Source: an uncultured Clostridia bacterium
GTDB lineage: Bacteria; Bacillota; Clostridia; UBA1381; UMGS1253
Assembly (NCBI GenBank): GCA_934456295.1
Contig: CAKSHB010000004.1
Coordinates: forward strand, 1 to 64,000
DNA length: 64,000 nucleotides
Direction: 5' to 3'
Made by a program: the position numbers and the translations under genes. The notes below the pieces were generated by a model, which was not told the origin of the DNA, searched no databases, and worked only from the letters and a program-made list of their open reading frames with translations. Positions 17,964 through 27,543 of the stretch are shown here, piece after piece. Position 1 is the first letter of the stretch. Each line of letters opens with the position of its first letter.

Positions 17964-18793
17964 TGAAAAAGACACTGGCTGCCTGTCCTTATCTTGTATG
18001 GGCAATCATTTTCATTATCGCGCCGCTTCTGCTTGTGGCATATTACGGACTTACCGTAGAAACGCCCGACGGCGGCATGGTATTTTCGCTCGAAAATTTC
18101 GGCAAATTCTTTTCGTCGCCTATATTTATGGCGGCTTTTTGGCGTTCCGTGTGGATGGCGGCGCTTTCAACCGCGATATGCCTTCTTATAGGCTATCCCG
18201 TTGCATATTTTCTGTCCGGCAGTACCTTCCGCAACAAAAAACTGCTTTTGCTGCTTTTGGTAATCCCCATGTGGATGAATTTGCTTTTGCGTACATATGC
18301 ATGGCTGATACTGCTCGATAACGGCGGACTCATAAATACTTTTCTGCACACACTCGGTTTCGGAAATGTGGAGTTTCTGTATCACCAGTATTCCATCGTA
18401 TTCGGCATGGTGTATAACTTTCTGCCGTTTATGATACTCCCCATACATTCCGTTCTCATAAAAATGGATAATTCGCTTATAGAAGCGGCACAGGACCTCG
18501 GCGCAGACAGAAAGAGGGTATTTTTCAAAGTAATATTTCCGCTCTCGCTGCCGGGCGTTGTTTCCGGTATTACGATGGTATTTATGCCGGCTGTAACAAC
18601 CTTTGCCATTTCGGATATACTGAGCGGACGCACAATCCAGCTCATGGGAAACATAATTGAGGATCAGTTTCTGCGCAGTGACAACTGGAACTTCGGCTCA
18701 GCCATGTCAATAATTCTGACTGTGCTGATACTTTTGTCAATGGTTGTGTCCTCAAAATATGAAAAAGAAAATGAGGGGGGCGGATTGTTTTGA
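17963..18793 (+). CDS. potB: Spermidine/putrescine ABC transporter permease PotB
   Basis: 276 aa with about six transmembrane helices and the inner-membrane-component EAA loop (EAAQDLGADRKRVFFKVIFPLSLPG) that docks the ATPase. The segment IPMWMNLLLRTYAW is typical of PotB. It starts within the potA stop codon and overlaps potC by four bases, so the import genes are translated in tandem. Confidence 0.94.
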   Translation: MKKTLAACPYLVWAIIFIIAPLLLVAYYGLTVETPDGGMVFSLENFGKFFSSPIFMAAFWRSVWMAALSTAICLLIGYPVAYFLSGSTFRNKKLLLLLLVIPMWMNLLLRTYAWLILLDNGGLINTFLHTLGFGNVEFLYHQYSIVFGMVYNFLPFMILPIHSVLIKMDNSLIEAAQDLGADRKRVFFKVIFPLSLPGVVSGITMVFMPAVTTFAISDILSGRTIQLMGNIIEDQFLRSDNWNFGSAMSIILTVLILLSMVVSSKYEKENEGGGLF

Positions 18794-19578
18794 GCAAGCT
18801 TTTGAAGAAATTTTACGTCTTTCTCGTGTTTGTATTCATGTATGCGCCCATAGTTGTTCTGATGGTTTATTCGTTCAACGATTCACGCTCAAGCTCCGCT
18901 GTATGGCGCGGCTTTACGTTTAAATGGTATGCAAAAATGATAAATGACTCGCAGATGATGAAGGCTTTGCAGACAACGCTCATCATTGCGCTTGCCTCAT
19001 CTGTCATAGCGACGCTCATAGGCACGCTGGCGGCTATAGGTATACACAACATGCGCCGGCGCAGCAAAAACATAGTTATGAACGTGACATATGTGCCCGT
19101 TCTGGCGCCCGATATCGTTACAGGTATCTCGCTGATGATTTTGTTTGTATTTCTGCGCATACCCATGGGTCGTTATTCGCTGCTTCTGGCGCACATAACG
19201 TTTAATATCCCATATGTAATAATCTCGGTTCTGCCGAAACTGTCGCAGATGAATAAGAATATGTATGAGGCGGCTCTCGATTTGGGCGCATCACCCATGT
19301 ATGCATACAGAAAAATCATTCTGCCGGAGATTATGCCCGGCATTGTGACGGGATTTCTTCTTGCACTCACGCTGTCGATTGATGATTTTGTTGTAAGCTT
19401 TTTCACATCGGGCGCAGGTGCGACAAATCTTTCAATTTACATTTACTCGGCTGTGAGCAAAAAATATAACCCGTCGATAAATGCGCTCTCGACGATAATG
19501 TTTATTGTTATATTCCTGCTTCTGGTACTGATAAACAGCAGGTCGTCCGACAGCAAAAAAGCAGACATAAAAAGCTGA
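18790..19578 (+). CDS. potC: Spermidine/putrescine ABC transporter permease PotC
   Basis: 262 aa, about six helices, starting MYAPIVVLMVYSFNDSR after a short N-terminus, typical of PotC, with an EAA loop (EAALDLGASPMYAYRKIILPEIMPG). The start is a TTG that overlaps the potB stop; GAGGGGGG lies upstream. With PotB it forms the membrane channel. The gap to potD is about 110 bp. Confidence 0.94.
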   Translation: MSKLLKKFYVFLVFVFMYAPIVVLMVYSFNDSRSSSAVWRGFTFKWYAKMINDSQMMKALQTTLIIALASSVIATLIGTLAAIGIHNMRRRSKNIVMNVTYVPVLAPDIVTGISLMILFVFLRIPMGRYSLLLAHITFNIPYVIISVLPKLSQMNKNMYEAALDLGASPMYAYRKIILPEIMPGIVTGFLLALTLSIDDFVVSFFTSGAGATNLSIYIYSAVSKKYNPSINALSTIMFIVIFLLLVLINSRSSDSKKADIKS

Positions 19579-19687
19579 ATGTGACAGGGATTATGACTGT
19601 TAACGGGCAGTGTAAAACCGCTGTCTTTAATAAATAAATTATACCGCAAACAAAAGTTTGCCGAAGAAAGAAGGAGAGAGATTTAAA

Positions 19688-20755
19688 TTGAAAAGACTAT
19701 TTAAAACAGTATCAATTATTCTGTGTGCGGCAATTGCCGTATCCATGGTGCTCACAGGCTGCGGCGGTTCCGGTGAAAAAGCGGCAAAAACAACTATCCG
19801 CGTTTACAACTGGGGCGAATATATCGCCGAGGACGTTTTGGAGGATTTTGAAAAAGAAACGGGTATCCATGTAGAATACGACACCTTCAACGACAACGAA
19901 AGTCTTTATGCAAAGGTTAAAAATGCAGGCGACGATTCGTATGACGTAATAGTTCCGTCAGATTATATGATTAAAAAGATGATTGACGAGGATATGCTCG
20001 CACCGCTTAATTATGACAATATACCGAATATATCAAACCTTGACGAGTCGTTTAAAAATCTCGAATTTGACCCCGAAGGCACATACAGCGTACCGTATCT
20101 TTCGGATATGGTCGGGATTTTGTACGACATAGAGCAGACAGGCAGAGAGCTTACGGGCGTAAAGGACTTGTTTGACCCTGCATTTGCACGCAAGGTATGC
20201 ATGCTCGACTCAATCCGCGACACAATCGGTCTTACGCTGAAGATGCTCGGCTATTCGATGAATGATACGGACCCGTCGCACATAGCACAGGCACGTGACG
20301 CGCTTCTTGAGCAGAAGGACAGAGTTTTGGCATACGGTACAGATGACCTTGCGCCGAAGGTGTTGAACGGTTCGGCAGCGCTTGCAATGGTATATCTCGG
20401 CGAGGGTATAAATGCCGTAAGCGAACAGCCCGAAAATCTGCGCTTTGTAATCCCTGAAGAGGGCACAAACCGTGCCGTTGATGCATTTGTAATACTTAAA
20501 TCAAGCAAAAACAAAGAGGCGGCAGAAAAGTTTATAAACTTTATGCTTGACCCCGAAATTGCCCTCAGAAACAGTACCGAAACAGGTTATTCCACAACAA
20601 ACTCCGCGGCAAAGGCTATGCTTGATGAGGACATCAAAAATGACCCCAACCGCTATCCTCCGCAGAGTGTGCTCGATAAATGCGAAACATTTCTGACGGC
20701 ACCGTCGGAGAATACCGAATACATTGACGCATGGAATATGATTAAGGCAAAATAA
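19688..20755 (+). CDS. potD: Spermidine/putrescine-binding lipoprotein
   Basis: 355 aa from a TTG at 19688 with AGGAG upstream; an in-frame TTG at 19658 lies before that site. The signal peptide ends in a lipobox (VLTGC), so the protein is lipid-anchored outside the membrane. The N-terminal TIRVYNWGEYI and DVIVPSDYMI are typical of the PotD branch of extracellular solute-binding proteins. It delivers polyamines to PotBC. The operon ends with a strong terminator at 20781-20820. Confidence 0.94.
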   Translation: MKRLFKTVSIILCAAIAVSMVLTGCGGSGEKAAKTTIRVYNWGEYIAEDVLEDFEKETGIHVEYDTFNDNESLYAKVKNAGDDSYDVIVPSDYMIKKMIDEDMLAPLNYDNIPNISNLDESFKNLEFDPEGTYSVPYLSDMVGILYDIEQTGRELTGVKDLFDPAFARKVCMLDSIRDTIGLTLKMLGYSMNDTDPSHIAQARDALLEQKDRVLAYGTDDLAPKVLNGSAALAMVYLGEGINAVSEQPENLRFVIPEEGTNRAVDAFVILKSSKNKEAAEKFINFMLDPEIALRNSTETGYSTTNSAAKAMLDEDIKNDPNRYPPQSVLDKCETFLTAPSENTEYIDAWNMIKAK

Positions 20756-20780
20756 TCTGCCAAATATAATTAATCACATA

Positions 20781-20820
20781 AAAAAGCCGCATACCTTTAC
20801 TGATTGGTATGCGGCTTTTT
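20781..20820. terminator. Bidirectional terminator between potD and the glycosyltransferase
   Basis: AAAAAGCCGCATACC (20781-20795) pairs perfectly with GGTATGCGGCTTTTT (20806-20820). A or T runs on both sides let it stop both converging genes. Confidence 0.85.
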
Positions 20821-20855
20821 CTGCGCCTATTGGTTTTATTATTATACTTTCACTC

Positions 20856-22349
20856 TTATGCCTTTGCCCTATTCTGCCCGTTTTTCATGTTCACAAACGC
20901 TTTCTTCAGCTTGCCCAGCCCTTCGTCACAGATATACTCCATACTTCCGCATGCAAATATTACAAATATCGGTATTGCAAAATAGTTGTACCTGTTTTGT
21001 ATTTCAATAACCATAAATATCAGAAAATAACCTGCCATTATAATCATCACAAACAGCTCGCGCCTGCTGCGCCTGAAGGCGGCAAGCGCCACACGCATAA
21101 GCGCCAGAATTAGTATAACCAGCATTACATCATTTGTGAGCGGTCCGTACCATTTTTCCACAAATCCGCCGCTTTTGCCCTCTATGCACCATGAGTAATC
21201 ATATGTTCCGTACTGAAACGCAATTTTTTCCGTCCCAAGCTTTAATACCTGCCCAAAGTCCGAGCTGCGTTCTTTTATGCGCCTGTCAAGCTCGTCATAA
21301 TCCGTTGAGTGCAGAGCGTCTTTTTCGTTCCAAGCGCCTCTCGTTTCGCGGTTGAGCCCTGTCGCTATTTTGTATCTGTAATTTGTGTTCATAAGGCTCT
21401 CTTTTATCATTCCGCTCTGCATAATCGGCAGATTTACCGCATAAATCGCTACAATATACACGCACAAAAACATTACGCTGTATGACGCAAACTTTCTTGC
21501 GGCATCTTTCATCAAAGATTTATACCGTACGCTGAAAATATATTTATACAGAAAATAGCATATTACCGCGATTACATAAACCTGCATTTCGGGGCGTATA
21601 AGCTGGGCAGCCGCCGCAGACAGTCCCGCAAAAAACACATTGCGCAATTTGTATTTTTTCGGTTTATCAATTATGAAATATATCGAAAGCAGGAAGAAAA
21701 ATGTCGCCATATGCTGATTTGTGAGAACCGCCGAATACATGAGGCTCAGCGGAAATACACACATAAATACACCGGCAGTAATTCCCGCCCTTCTTCCGTA
21801 AAGGCTTTTTGCAACCATTGCCGCCGCAACACAGCTTCCGGCGCTGAATATGTTAAATATTACCTGTATGGGATATATGTCCTCACCAAACACTTTTATA
21901 ATCGCCATTTTTATAAGTATGAACGGAAGGTGTACCGGCCACGATGCATAATAGTAACTGTTTTCCCCTCTCATAACGCTTGCCAGATTTGATATGTCCG
22001 CATCAGCAAGCGCAAGCGCCGCTTCATATGTATCTTTAAAATCGCTCGTCGGCGCTATCTTCCATGTGTTTATCATGATAATCCTCAGTATAAGCGCGGC
22101 TATAAATATCATCGTAAACCATACCTTATACGAGTCCACCGTTTTTCTGGCAAATAATGTAAAAACATACAGAAATGCCGACGTGCCGATTACCGTTAGA
22201 ATACAGCGGAATATGTCGCGGTTTGCAAACGTAAAATTACCGCCTATTGCAAGTATAAGCCCTGCCCCCATAATTGCAAGCACAATAAACCGCACTGTAT
22301 TTTCCCACAAGGTTTCCTTATGTCCGCTCATGCTGTAACCAAATTTCAT
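20856..22349 (-). CDS. GT-C type membrane glycosyltransferase (GT39/ArnT-like)
   Basis: 497 aa with about 11-12 hydrophobic helices. The first large external loop has an acidic SDFKDTYEAALALAD segment and a following YYYASWPVHLPFIL, the layout of ArnT/PMT-like polyprenyl-phosphate-dependent glycosyltransferases. Such enzymes move a sugar from a lipid carrier to an envelope acceptor on the outer face of the membrane; donor and acceptor here are unknown. GAGGAG precedes the ATG. It stands alone, leftward, divergent from parA across the parS region. Confidence 0.72.
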   Translation of the reverse strand: MKFGYSMSGHKETLWENTVRFIVLAIMGAGLILAIGGNFTFANRDIFRCILTVIGTSAFLYVFTLFARKTVDSYKVWFTMIFIAALILRIIMINTWKIAPTSDFKDTYEAALALADADISNLASVMRGENSYYYASWPVHLPFILIKMAIIKVFGEDIYPIQVIFNIFSAGSCVAAAMVAKSLYGRRAGITAGVFMCVFPLSLMYSAVLTNQHMATFFFLLSIYFIIDKPKKYKLRNVFFAGLSAAAAQLIRPEMQVYVIAVICYFLYKYIFSVRYKSLMKDAARKFASYSVMFLCVYIVAIYAVNLPIMQSGMIKESLMNTNYRYKIATGLNRETRGAWNEKDALHSTDYDELDRRIKERSSDFGQVLKLGTEKIAFQYGTYDYSWCIEGKSGGFVEKWYGPLTNDVMLVILILALMRVALAAFRRSRRELFVMIIMAGYFLIFMVIEIQNRYNYFAIPIFVIFACGSMEYICDEGLGKLKKAFVNMKNGQNRAKA

Positions 22350-22439
22350 ATGCCCATTCTCCTCTTTTGTTCATTAGCCTCATATATTGTACCATAAAAT
22401 ATACGGCGTTTCAATATTTTCATATATAATTTAGGCAGA

Positions 22440-22455
22440 TGTTTCACGTGAAACA
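22440..22455. promoter_or_regulatory. parS: parS centromere site 1
   Basis: TGTTTCACGTGAAACA is a perfect 16-bp palindrome matching the chromosomal parS consensus. ParB loads here as a CTP-dependent clamp and spreads. It lies upstream of parA. Confidence 0.92.
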
Positions 22456-22475
22456 TTTATTTTTTACCCGTTCGT

Positions 22476-22491
22476 TGTTTCACGTGAAACA
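22476..22491. promoter_or_regulatory. parS: parS centromere site 2
   Basis: A second identical TGTTTCACGTGAAACA, 36 bp centre-to-centre from site 1 and 15 bp upstream of the predicted parA -35 box. Confidence 0.92.
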
Positions 22492-22506
22492 TTCGTTATA
22501 TTCCCC

Positions 22507-22535
22507 TTTACTAATTTTGCGATATGTGTTACAAT
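22507..22535 (+). promoter_or_regulatory. Predicted parAB promoter
   Basis: TTTACT (22507-22512) and TACAAT (22530-22535), 17-bp spacer, about 35 bp before the parA start. ParB spreading from the adjoining parS pair could repress it. Confidence 0.5.
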
Positions 22536-22571
22536 AGTAAATAGCAAAATAACGGAGGGATTGATTTTACA

Positions 22572-23336
22572 ATGGGAAAAATAATTGCCGTTGCAAACCA
22601 AAAGGGCGGCGTCGGCAAAACAACGACATCGGTAAACCTCGCAGCAGGTCTTGCTTTCAAAGGCAAACATGTGCTGCTCGTTGATACAGACCCTCAGGGA
22701 AATGCGACCAGCGGCATAGGCATAAACCGCCGCGAAATAAAATACTCGGTATATGACTGCATGATAAACGCAGTTCCGGCAAAAGATGCAATTTGCAGCA
22801 CAAATCAGGACAGGCTCGACTGTCTGCCGTCAAATATTGAGCTTGCCGGCGCAGAGATTGAGCTTGTGGACATGGACAAACGCGAATTTCGCATGAAAGA
22901 GTCGCTCGGCGCAATAAAAGACGAATACGACTTCATAATAATTGACTGTCCCCCGTCACTCGGACTGATAACGCTTAATGCGTTTTGCTGTGCAGAATCA
23001 ATTCTTATACCGGTGCAGTGTGAATACTATGCGCTTGAAGGATTGTCACAGCTGACAAAAACCATAAAAACAGTAAAAAAGGTTTTTAACCCGGGTTTGG
23101 TTATAGAGGGAATTGTTGCAACGATGTTTGATTCGCGTACAAATCTTGCCATACAGGTCATGGACGAGCTGAAAAAATTCTTCAAGGATAAGCTGTATGC
23201 AACAGCAATTCCGCGAAATGTACGTCTGAGCGAGGCGCCAAGCTTTGGCGAATCAATTCTTACATACGATATCACCTCAAAAGGCGCAGACGCATATATA
23301 GCGCTGGCAAATGAGGTCATTGCAGCAAACAAATAA
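22572..23336 (+). CDS. parA: Chromosome-partitioning ATPase ParA (Soj)
   Basis: 254 aa. The deviant Walker A motif KGGVGKTTTSVNLAAGLA, the VDTDPQGNATSG segment and DCPPSLG identify a ParA/MinD-type ATPase. It binds DNA non-specifically when ATP-bound and drives separation of ParB-parS complexes; in Bacillus it also modulates DnaA. An ATG follows GGAGGG. It is 27 bp upstream of parB and directly downstream of two parS sites. Confidence 0.96.
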   Translation: MGKIIAVANQKGGVGKTTTSVNLAAGLAFKGKHVLLVDTDPQGNATSGIGINRREIKYSVYDCMINAVPAKDAICSTNQDRLDCLPSNIELAGAEIELVDMDKREFRMKESLGAIKDEYDFIIIDCPPSLGLITLNAFCCAESILIPVQCEYYALEGLSQLTKTIKTVKKVFNPGLVIEGIVATMFDSRTNLAIQVMDELKKFFKDKLYATAIPRNVRLSEAPSFGESILTYDITSKGADAYIALANEVIAANK

Positions 23337-23363
23337 ACTACGCTTTATTCGGAGGAAAAAATA

Positions 23364-24260
23364 ATGGCAAAAAGAGGTCTTGGAAAAGGCATAGGAGCGC
23401 TGTTTGGCAGCGAAACCGATGACATAGGTACGGTCGAACGCGACATAAACCTTATAAATGAAGATAAATCGCACGAAAATGTGGTAATTTTAAAGCTCTC
23501 ACAGGTTGAGCCGAACAAGGAGCAGCCGCGCAAATCGTTTGATGAAGAAAAACTTTCCGCACTTGCGGACTCAATAAAAAAACATGGTGTAATTCAGCCC
23601 ATAATTGTAAAAGATATGAATAACGGATATTACCGCATAGTTGCCGGCGAACGGCGCTGGCGCGCATCAAGAATGGCAGGACTGAAGGAGCTTCCGGCAA
23701 TAATAAGAAGCTATGACGAGCTTACGACCATGCAGGTTGCATTAATCGAAAATTTACAGCGTGAGGATTTGAACCCGATTGAGGAAGCAATGTGCTACAA
23801 ATCACTGCTTGAGGATTTTTCTCTCACACAGGAACAGGTATCGGAGCAGGTTGGAAAAAGCCGTTCCGCCGTTGCAAATTCAATAAGATTGCTCTCTCTG
23901 CCCGACGAAGTGCAGAAAATGCTTGAAAAAGGCCTGCTTTCGGGCGGACATGCGCGTGCAGTGCTTGCCGTAAATGACGACAGCGACAAATTGCTGCTCG
24001 CGCAGAAAATCGTTGAGAACTCGCTGAGTGTGCGTCAGGCAGAGCAGCTTGTAAAAACGCTCAATGCTCCGAAAAAAGAGGAAGAGCCCACAAAAAAATC
24101 AACGCAGTTTGAAATTCAGATAAACGAAATTCAGAAACGAATGGCAGAGGTACTCGGCACAAAAGTAAAAATATTAAACGGAGCAAAAAAGGGCAAGATA
24201 GAAATTGAGTATTACTCGCCGAATGACCTTGAGCGTCTTTTAAAGATACTCGACCTATAA
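23364..24260 (+). CDS. parB: Chromosome-partitioning protein ParB (Spo0J)
   Basis: 298 aa. N-terminal GLGKGIGALFG; ParB/Srx CTPase domain with AGERRWRASRMAGL (CTP-binding GERRxRA motif) and ALIENLQREDLNPIEEA; a helix-turn-helix (LTQEQVSEQVGKSRSAVANSIRLL) that reads parS; and a C-terminal dimerisation region. It could be confused with the nucleoid-occlusion paralogue Noc, but adjacency to parA and perfect parS sites argues for ParB. Confidence 0.95.
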   Translation: MAKRGLGKGIGALFGSETDDIGTVERDINLINEDKSHENVVILKLSQVEPNKEQPRKSFDEEKLSALADSIKKHGVIQPIIVKDMNNGYYRIVAGERRWRASRMAGLKELPAIIRSYDELTTMQVALIENLQREDLNPIEEAMCYKSLLEDFSLTQEQVSEQVGKSRSAVANSIRLLSLPDEVQKMLEKGLLSGGHARAVLAVNDDSDKLLLAQKIVENSLSVRQAEQLVKTLNAPKKEEEPTKKSTQFEIQINEIQKRMAEVLGTKVKILNGAKKGKIEIEYYSPNDLERLLKILDL

Positions 24261-24449
24261 TTTTTACAAAATATTCCAAAAATCGACAAAAAAACCGCCT
24301 TCGTGTATTGAACGAACAGCATATTGTCAATATAGTTATTCATTTTTGCACGTTTTTTCAATACAGCGCGTTTTAGAGGCGATTTAGGCGATTTGGTATT
24401 TTTTAAAATTTTAAAATGCATACAAACTACAGAAAGAGGGTAAATACAC

Positions 24450-24947
24450 ATGTTTTCTGTTTCAGGCATTTCCGCAGAGCTGCTTTTGATAGTTTTTTCA
24501 CTTGCAGCCGCACTTCTGATTGCCGCTTTTACAATATCTGTAATCAACAGTGTAAAACTTCGGAAAATAATGAAAAATTGTTCCTCGGGCAGACTGGACG
24601 AATCGATTACTTTGTATTATAATAAGATAGAAGCTTTATCAAATGAGCTTAACGAAAAAAGCGCCGAATTTGACCGGCTCGAAAAAATGATAAATGCGGG
24701 TGCACAGAAATTTGCACTCGTGCGCTATGATGCATTTGATGACATATCAAATAATCTGAGTTTTTCGCTTGCAGTCCTCGACGGAGATAACAGCGGCTTT
24801 GTGCTGACTTCGATTTACGGCCGCGACACATCGAGCATGTATATAAAGCCGATTATAAAAGGCAAATCGCGCTACACCATGTCCGATGAAGAGGTAAATG
24901 CTTATGAAAAGGCGGTTGACTCATACGAAGATAAAATGAAACAATAA
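24450..24947 (+). CDS. DUF4446 family membrane protein
   Basis: 165 aa: one N-terminal transmembrane helix (about 7-29), a short coiled coil (about 45-80), and a small domain with AQKFALVRYDAFDDISNNLSFSLAVLDGDNSGFVLTSIYGRD, the DUF4446 signature. Function is unknown; in Firmicutes it commonly sits just after parB. The 190-bp gap from parB is AT-rich and contains a short tandem GATTTAGGC/GATTTGG but no clear gene. AGAGGG precedes the ATG. Confidence 0.8.
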   Translation: MFSVSGISAELLLIVFSLAAALLIAAFTISVINSVKLRKIMKNCSSGRLDESITLYYNKIEALSNELNEKSAEFDRLEKMINAGAQKFALVRYDAFDDISNNLSFSLAVLDGDNSGFVLTSIYGRDTSSMYIKPIIKGKSRYTMSDEEVNAYEKAVDSYEDKMKQ

Positions 24948-24979
24948 ATGCCCCTATGGCAGAAAGGCTGTGCTCTACA

Positions 24980-25417
24980 ATGAAAAAACTTACAAAATCA
25001 CTCTGGATTTATTCCGCCATACTTTTTATAATTGCAATAGGACTTATTTTTACCGCCACAATATTGCAGGCGCGCCTTATAAGCCCCGACGGCAATATTG
25101 AGGTCCTCGGAACCTTTACGACAAACGCAAAGCAGAATATCGAAAATCTCACGAACGAAAATATTGCGCTCACAGATAAGCTCAACAGTGAAACGGCGCG
25201 CGGCGATAAACTGCAAGCCGACTATGACGCTTTAAACAGCGCGTATAAATCCGAACTCGAAAAAAAAGACACCGTAAAACAGCTCTATGCGGCATACAGC
25301 GAAAAGAACTATGAAAAAACAGAAGAGCTGTGTGCAAAAATAACAAAAGAGGAAGCCGACGAATTTATAGAAGGGCTTTATGACAACGTACAAAAGCTGT
25401 TAAAAAACAAGAGATAA
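24980..25417 (+). CDS. Small membrane-anchored coiled-coil protein, unknown function
   Basis: 145 aa from the ATG at 24980 (AAAGG upstream, rather far); an ATG at 24956 would add eight residues. One N-terminal helix (about 8-28) is followed by coiled-coil sequence (ENLTNENIALTDKLNSE) and a charged helical C-terminus. It lies between DUF4446 and serS on one strand with short gaps, so is probably co-transcribed with parAB. I do not recognise a family. Confidence 0.6.
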   Translation: MKKLTKSLWIYSAILFIIAIGLIFTATILQARLISPDGNIEVLGTFTTNAKQNIENLTNENIALTDKLNSETARGDKLQADYDALNSAYKSELEKKDTVKQLYAAYSEKNYEKTEELCAKITKEEADEFIEGLYDNVQKLLKNKR

Positions 25418-25488
25418 AAAAATAATATAAAACGCAGACATCGGCACATTTGCCGTAAATATATTTACTGTAAAAGGAGCATATGAAG

Positions 25489-26775
25489 ATGATTGACATT
25501 AAACTTATCAGAACAAATCCGGAGCTTGTAAAGGAGAACATAAAGAAAAAGTTTCAGGACGAAAAGCTTGTTTTGGTTGACGAGGTTGCAAAATTTGACA
25601 CAGAGTACCGCGACGCAAAAACTCGCTGCGACTATCTCAGAAGCCGCCGCAACTCCATAAGCAAACAGATTGGTGCGCTTATGGCTCAGGGCAAAAAGGA
25701 TGAAGCGGAAAAAACGAAGGCAGAAGTTACCGCAATGGCTGACGAGCTTGCCGAACTTGAAACAAAAACAGAGGAACTTGCCGCAAAAATCCGCGAAAGA
25801 ATGTTAGTAATCCCGAACATCATAGACGACTCTGTGCCGATTGGCAAAGATGACAGTGAAAACGTTGAGGTTGAGCGTTTCGGCGAGCCTGCCGTACCTG
25901 ATTTCGAGGTGCCGTACCATGTTGACATAATGGAAAGCCTTAACGGAATTGACCTTGACAGCGCAAGAAGAACAAGCGGCAACGGTTTCTATTATCTGAA
26001 GGGAAACATCGCAAGACTTCATTCGTCAATTCTTTCATATGCGCGCGACTTTATGATTGACCGAGGATTTACTTACTACATTCCCCCGTTTATGATAAGA
26101 AGCAGTGTTGTTACGGGCGTAATGAGCTTTGCCGAAATGGAAAACATGATGTATAAAATCGAGGGCGAGGATTTATACCTTATCGGCACAAGCGAACATT
26201 CAATGATAGGCAAATTTATTGACACAGCGCTTGACGAAGAGGAGCTTCCGCAGACGCTCACAAGCTATTCGCCGTGTTTCCGCAAAGAAGTCGGCGCACA
26301 CGGCATAGAAGAGCGCGGCGTTTACCGCATACATCAGTTTGAAAAGCAGGAAATGGTTGTTGTATGTAAGCCCGAGGACAGCGCAGATTGGTTTGTAAAG
26401 CTTTACAATAACACGGTTGATTTCTTCCGTTCGCTCGATATTCCGGTACGCACGCTTGAGTGCTGCTCGGGCGATTTGGCAGACTTGAAGGTAAAGAGTA
26501 TCGATGTTGAGGCATGGTCGCCGCGCCAGAAGAAGTATTTTGAAGTTGGCAGCTGCTCAAACCTCGGCGACGCACAGGCACGCCGTCTGGGAATACGTAT
26601 ACGCAGCAAGGAAAAAGGCAACTATTTTGCACACACGCTTAACAATACAGTTGTTGCGCCGCCGCGTATGCTTATTGCCTTCCTTGAGAATAATCTGTGT
26701 GCAGACGGAAGTATCAAAATTCCGAAGCCGCTTCAGATGTACATGGGCGGTATGACAGAAATAAAGCCCGACTGA
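25489..26775 (+). CDS. serS: Seryl-tRNA synthetase
   Basis: 428 aa. The N-terminal antiparallel coiled coil (about 25-105) that grips the tRNA-Ser variable arm and the class II catalytic core (YYIPPFMIRSS, LIGTSEHSM, SPCFRKEVGAHGIEERGVYRIHQFEKQEM, NTVVAPPRMLIAFLEN) are complete. The ATG at 25489 has AAGGAG nine bases upstream; the ATG at 25483 is too close. No T-box leader was seen. It closes the rightward parAB-side gene run and is followed by a terminator. Confidence 0.96.
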   Translation: MIDIKLIRTNPELVKENIKKKFQDEKLVLVDEVAKFDTEYRDAKTRCDYLRSRRNSISKQIGALMAQGKKDEAEKTKAEVTAMADELAELETKTEELAAKIRERMLVIPNIIDDSVPIGKDDSENVEVERFGEPAVPDFEVPYHVDIMESLNGIDLDSARRTSGNGFYYLKGNIARLHSSILSYARDFMIDRGFTYYIPPFMIRSSVVTGVMSFAEMENMMYKIEGEDLYLIGTSEHSMIGKFIDTALDEEELPQTLTSYSPCFRKEVGAHGIEERGVYRIHQFEKQEMVVVCKPEDSADWFVKLYNNTVDFFRSLDIPVRTLECCSGDLADLKVKSIDVEAWSPRQKKYFEVGSCSNLGDAQARRLGIRIRSKEKGNYFAHTLNNTVVAPPRMLIAFLENNLCADGSIKIPKPLQMYMGGMTEIKPD

Positions 26776-26823
26776 TTTCAGGCGGCAAAACCAAGGCTGA
26801 CACAAGAAAATAAATACAAAAAA

Positions 26824-26866
26824 GGCGGTAAAATGAGTTCAAAACCTCATCTTACCGCTTCTTTTT
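26824..26866 (+). terminator. Terminator after serS
   Basis: A 13-bp stem with one mismatch (GCGGTAAAATGAG / CTCATCTTACCGC, ending at 26858) is followed by TTCTTTTTA. Confidence 0.75.
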
Positions 26867-26921
26867 ATATAAAAAACAATTTATGTGCAAAAACAAATCC
26901 GAGAATATCAAAGCATAAACG

Positions 26922-27542
26922 CTATCTCATAAGGTAGCCCAAAATACAGTCGCATATATGCTCAATTCTGGCATTCAGCAATGTTTCGTCATAATAATCC
27001 GTTTCAAATATTTCCGCAAGAGTGAACCTGTTTGAGAAATACGAAAAGCTGAATGCGATTGTATCAAAAACAACGCTTTCAACATCAATCCCATCTCTGA
27101 AAACCTTTCTCTCAACGCCGTTTTTCAAAATTTTTCTGATTTTATCATATACAGGCCTTTTAATTGTGCTGAGTGACACATTTTTTGCAAACTTTGCCTC
27201 ATTAAGGTTTTCCCACATCATAATTTTCACAATATTCGGATTTTCATACAGAAACCTGAAATTTGACCTTATAACGCCGCGTATCGCCTCAACGCAGTCC
27301 CCGTCCTCATTTATGCTGTCAAATTCCAGCTTTCCCATTCTTGTATACACTTCATCGAGCACCGCGATATATAAGTCCTCTTTGTTGCCGAAATAAGCGT
27401 AAATCATGCGTTTATTTACGCCCGACACCTCCGAAATTTCATCAATTCTTGCCCCGAAAAAACCCTTTTCGGCAAAGCACTGCTCCCCGGCATTTAAAAT
27501 CTTCTTCTTTGTAATCTCAGGATTACGAACTCTCTGTGCCAT
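26922..27542 (-). CDS. TetR/AcrR-family regulator translationally coupled to walK
   Basis: 206 aa. A classic TetR N-terminal domain (ITKKKILNAGEQCFAEKGFFGARIDEISEVSGVNKRMIYAYFGNKEDLY) is followed by a helical effector domain. Its ATG is one base downstream of the walK stop codon and its ribosome site (AGGGGAT) lies inside walK, so it should be translated with the histidine kinase. In most Firmicutes this position holds walH/walI-type genes. The target is unknown; a role in envelope stress is inferred only from position. Confidence 0.88.
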   Translation of the reverse strand: MAQRVRNPEITKKKILNAGEQCFAEKGFFGARIDEISEVSGVNKRMIYAYFGNKEDLYIAVLDEVYTRMGKLEFDSINEDGDCVEAIRGVIRSNFRFLYENPNIVKIMMWENLNEAKFAKNVSLSTIKRPVYDKIRKILKNGVERKVFRDGIDVESVVFDTIAFSFSYFSNRFTLAEIFETDYYDETLLNARIEHICDCILGYLMR

Positions 27543-27543
27543 T

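Noticed and set aside
25418..25488. T-box or other riboswitch before serS
   Set aside because: The 70-base gap is too short and has no specifier stem or T-box sequence.
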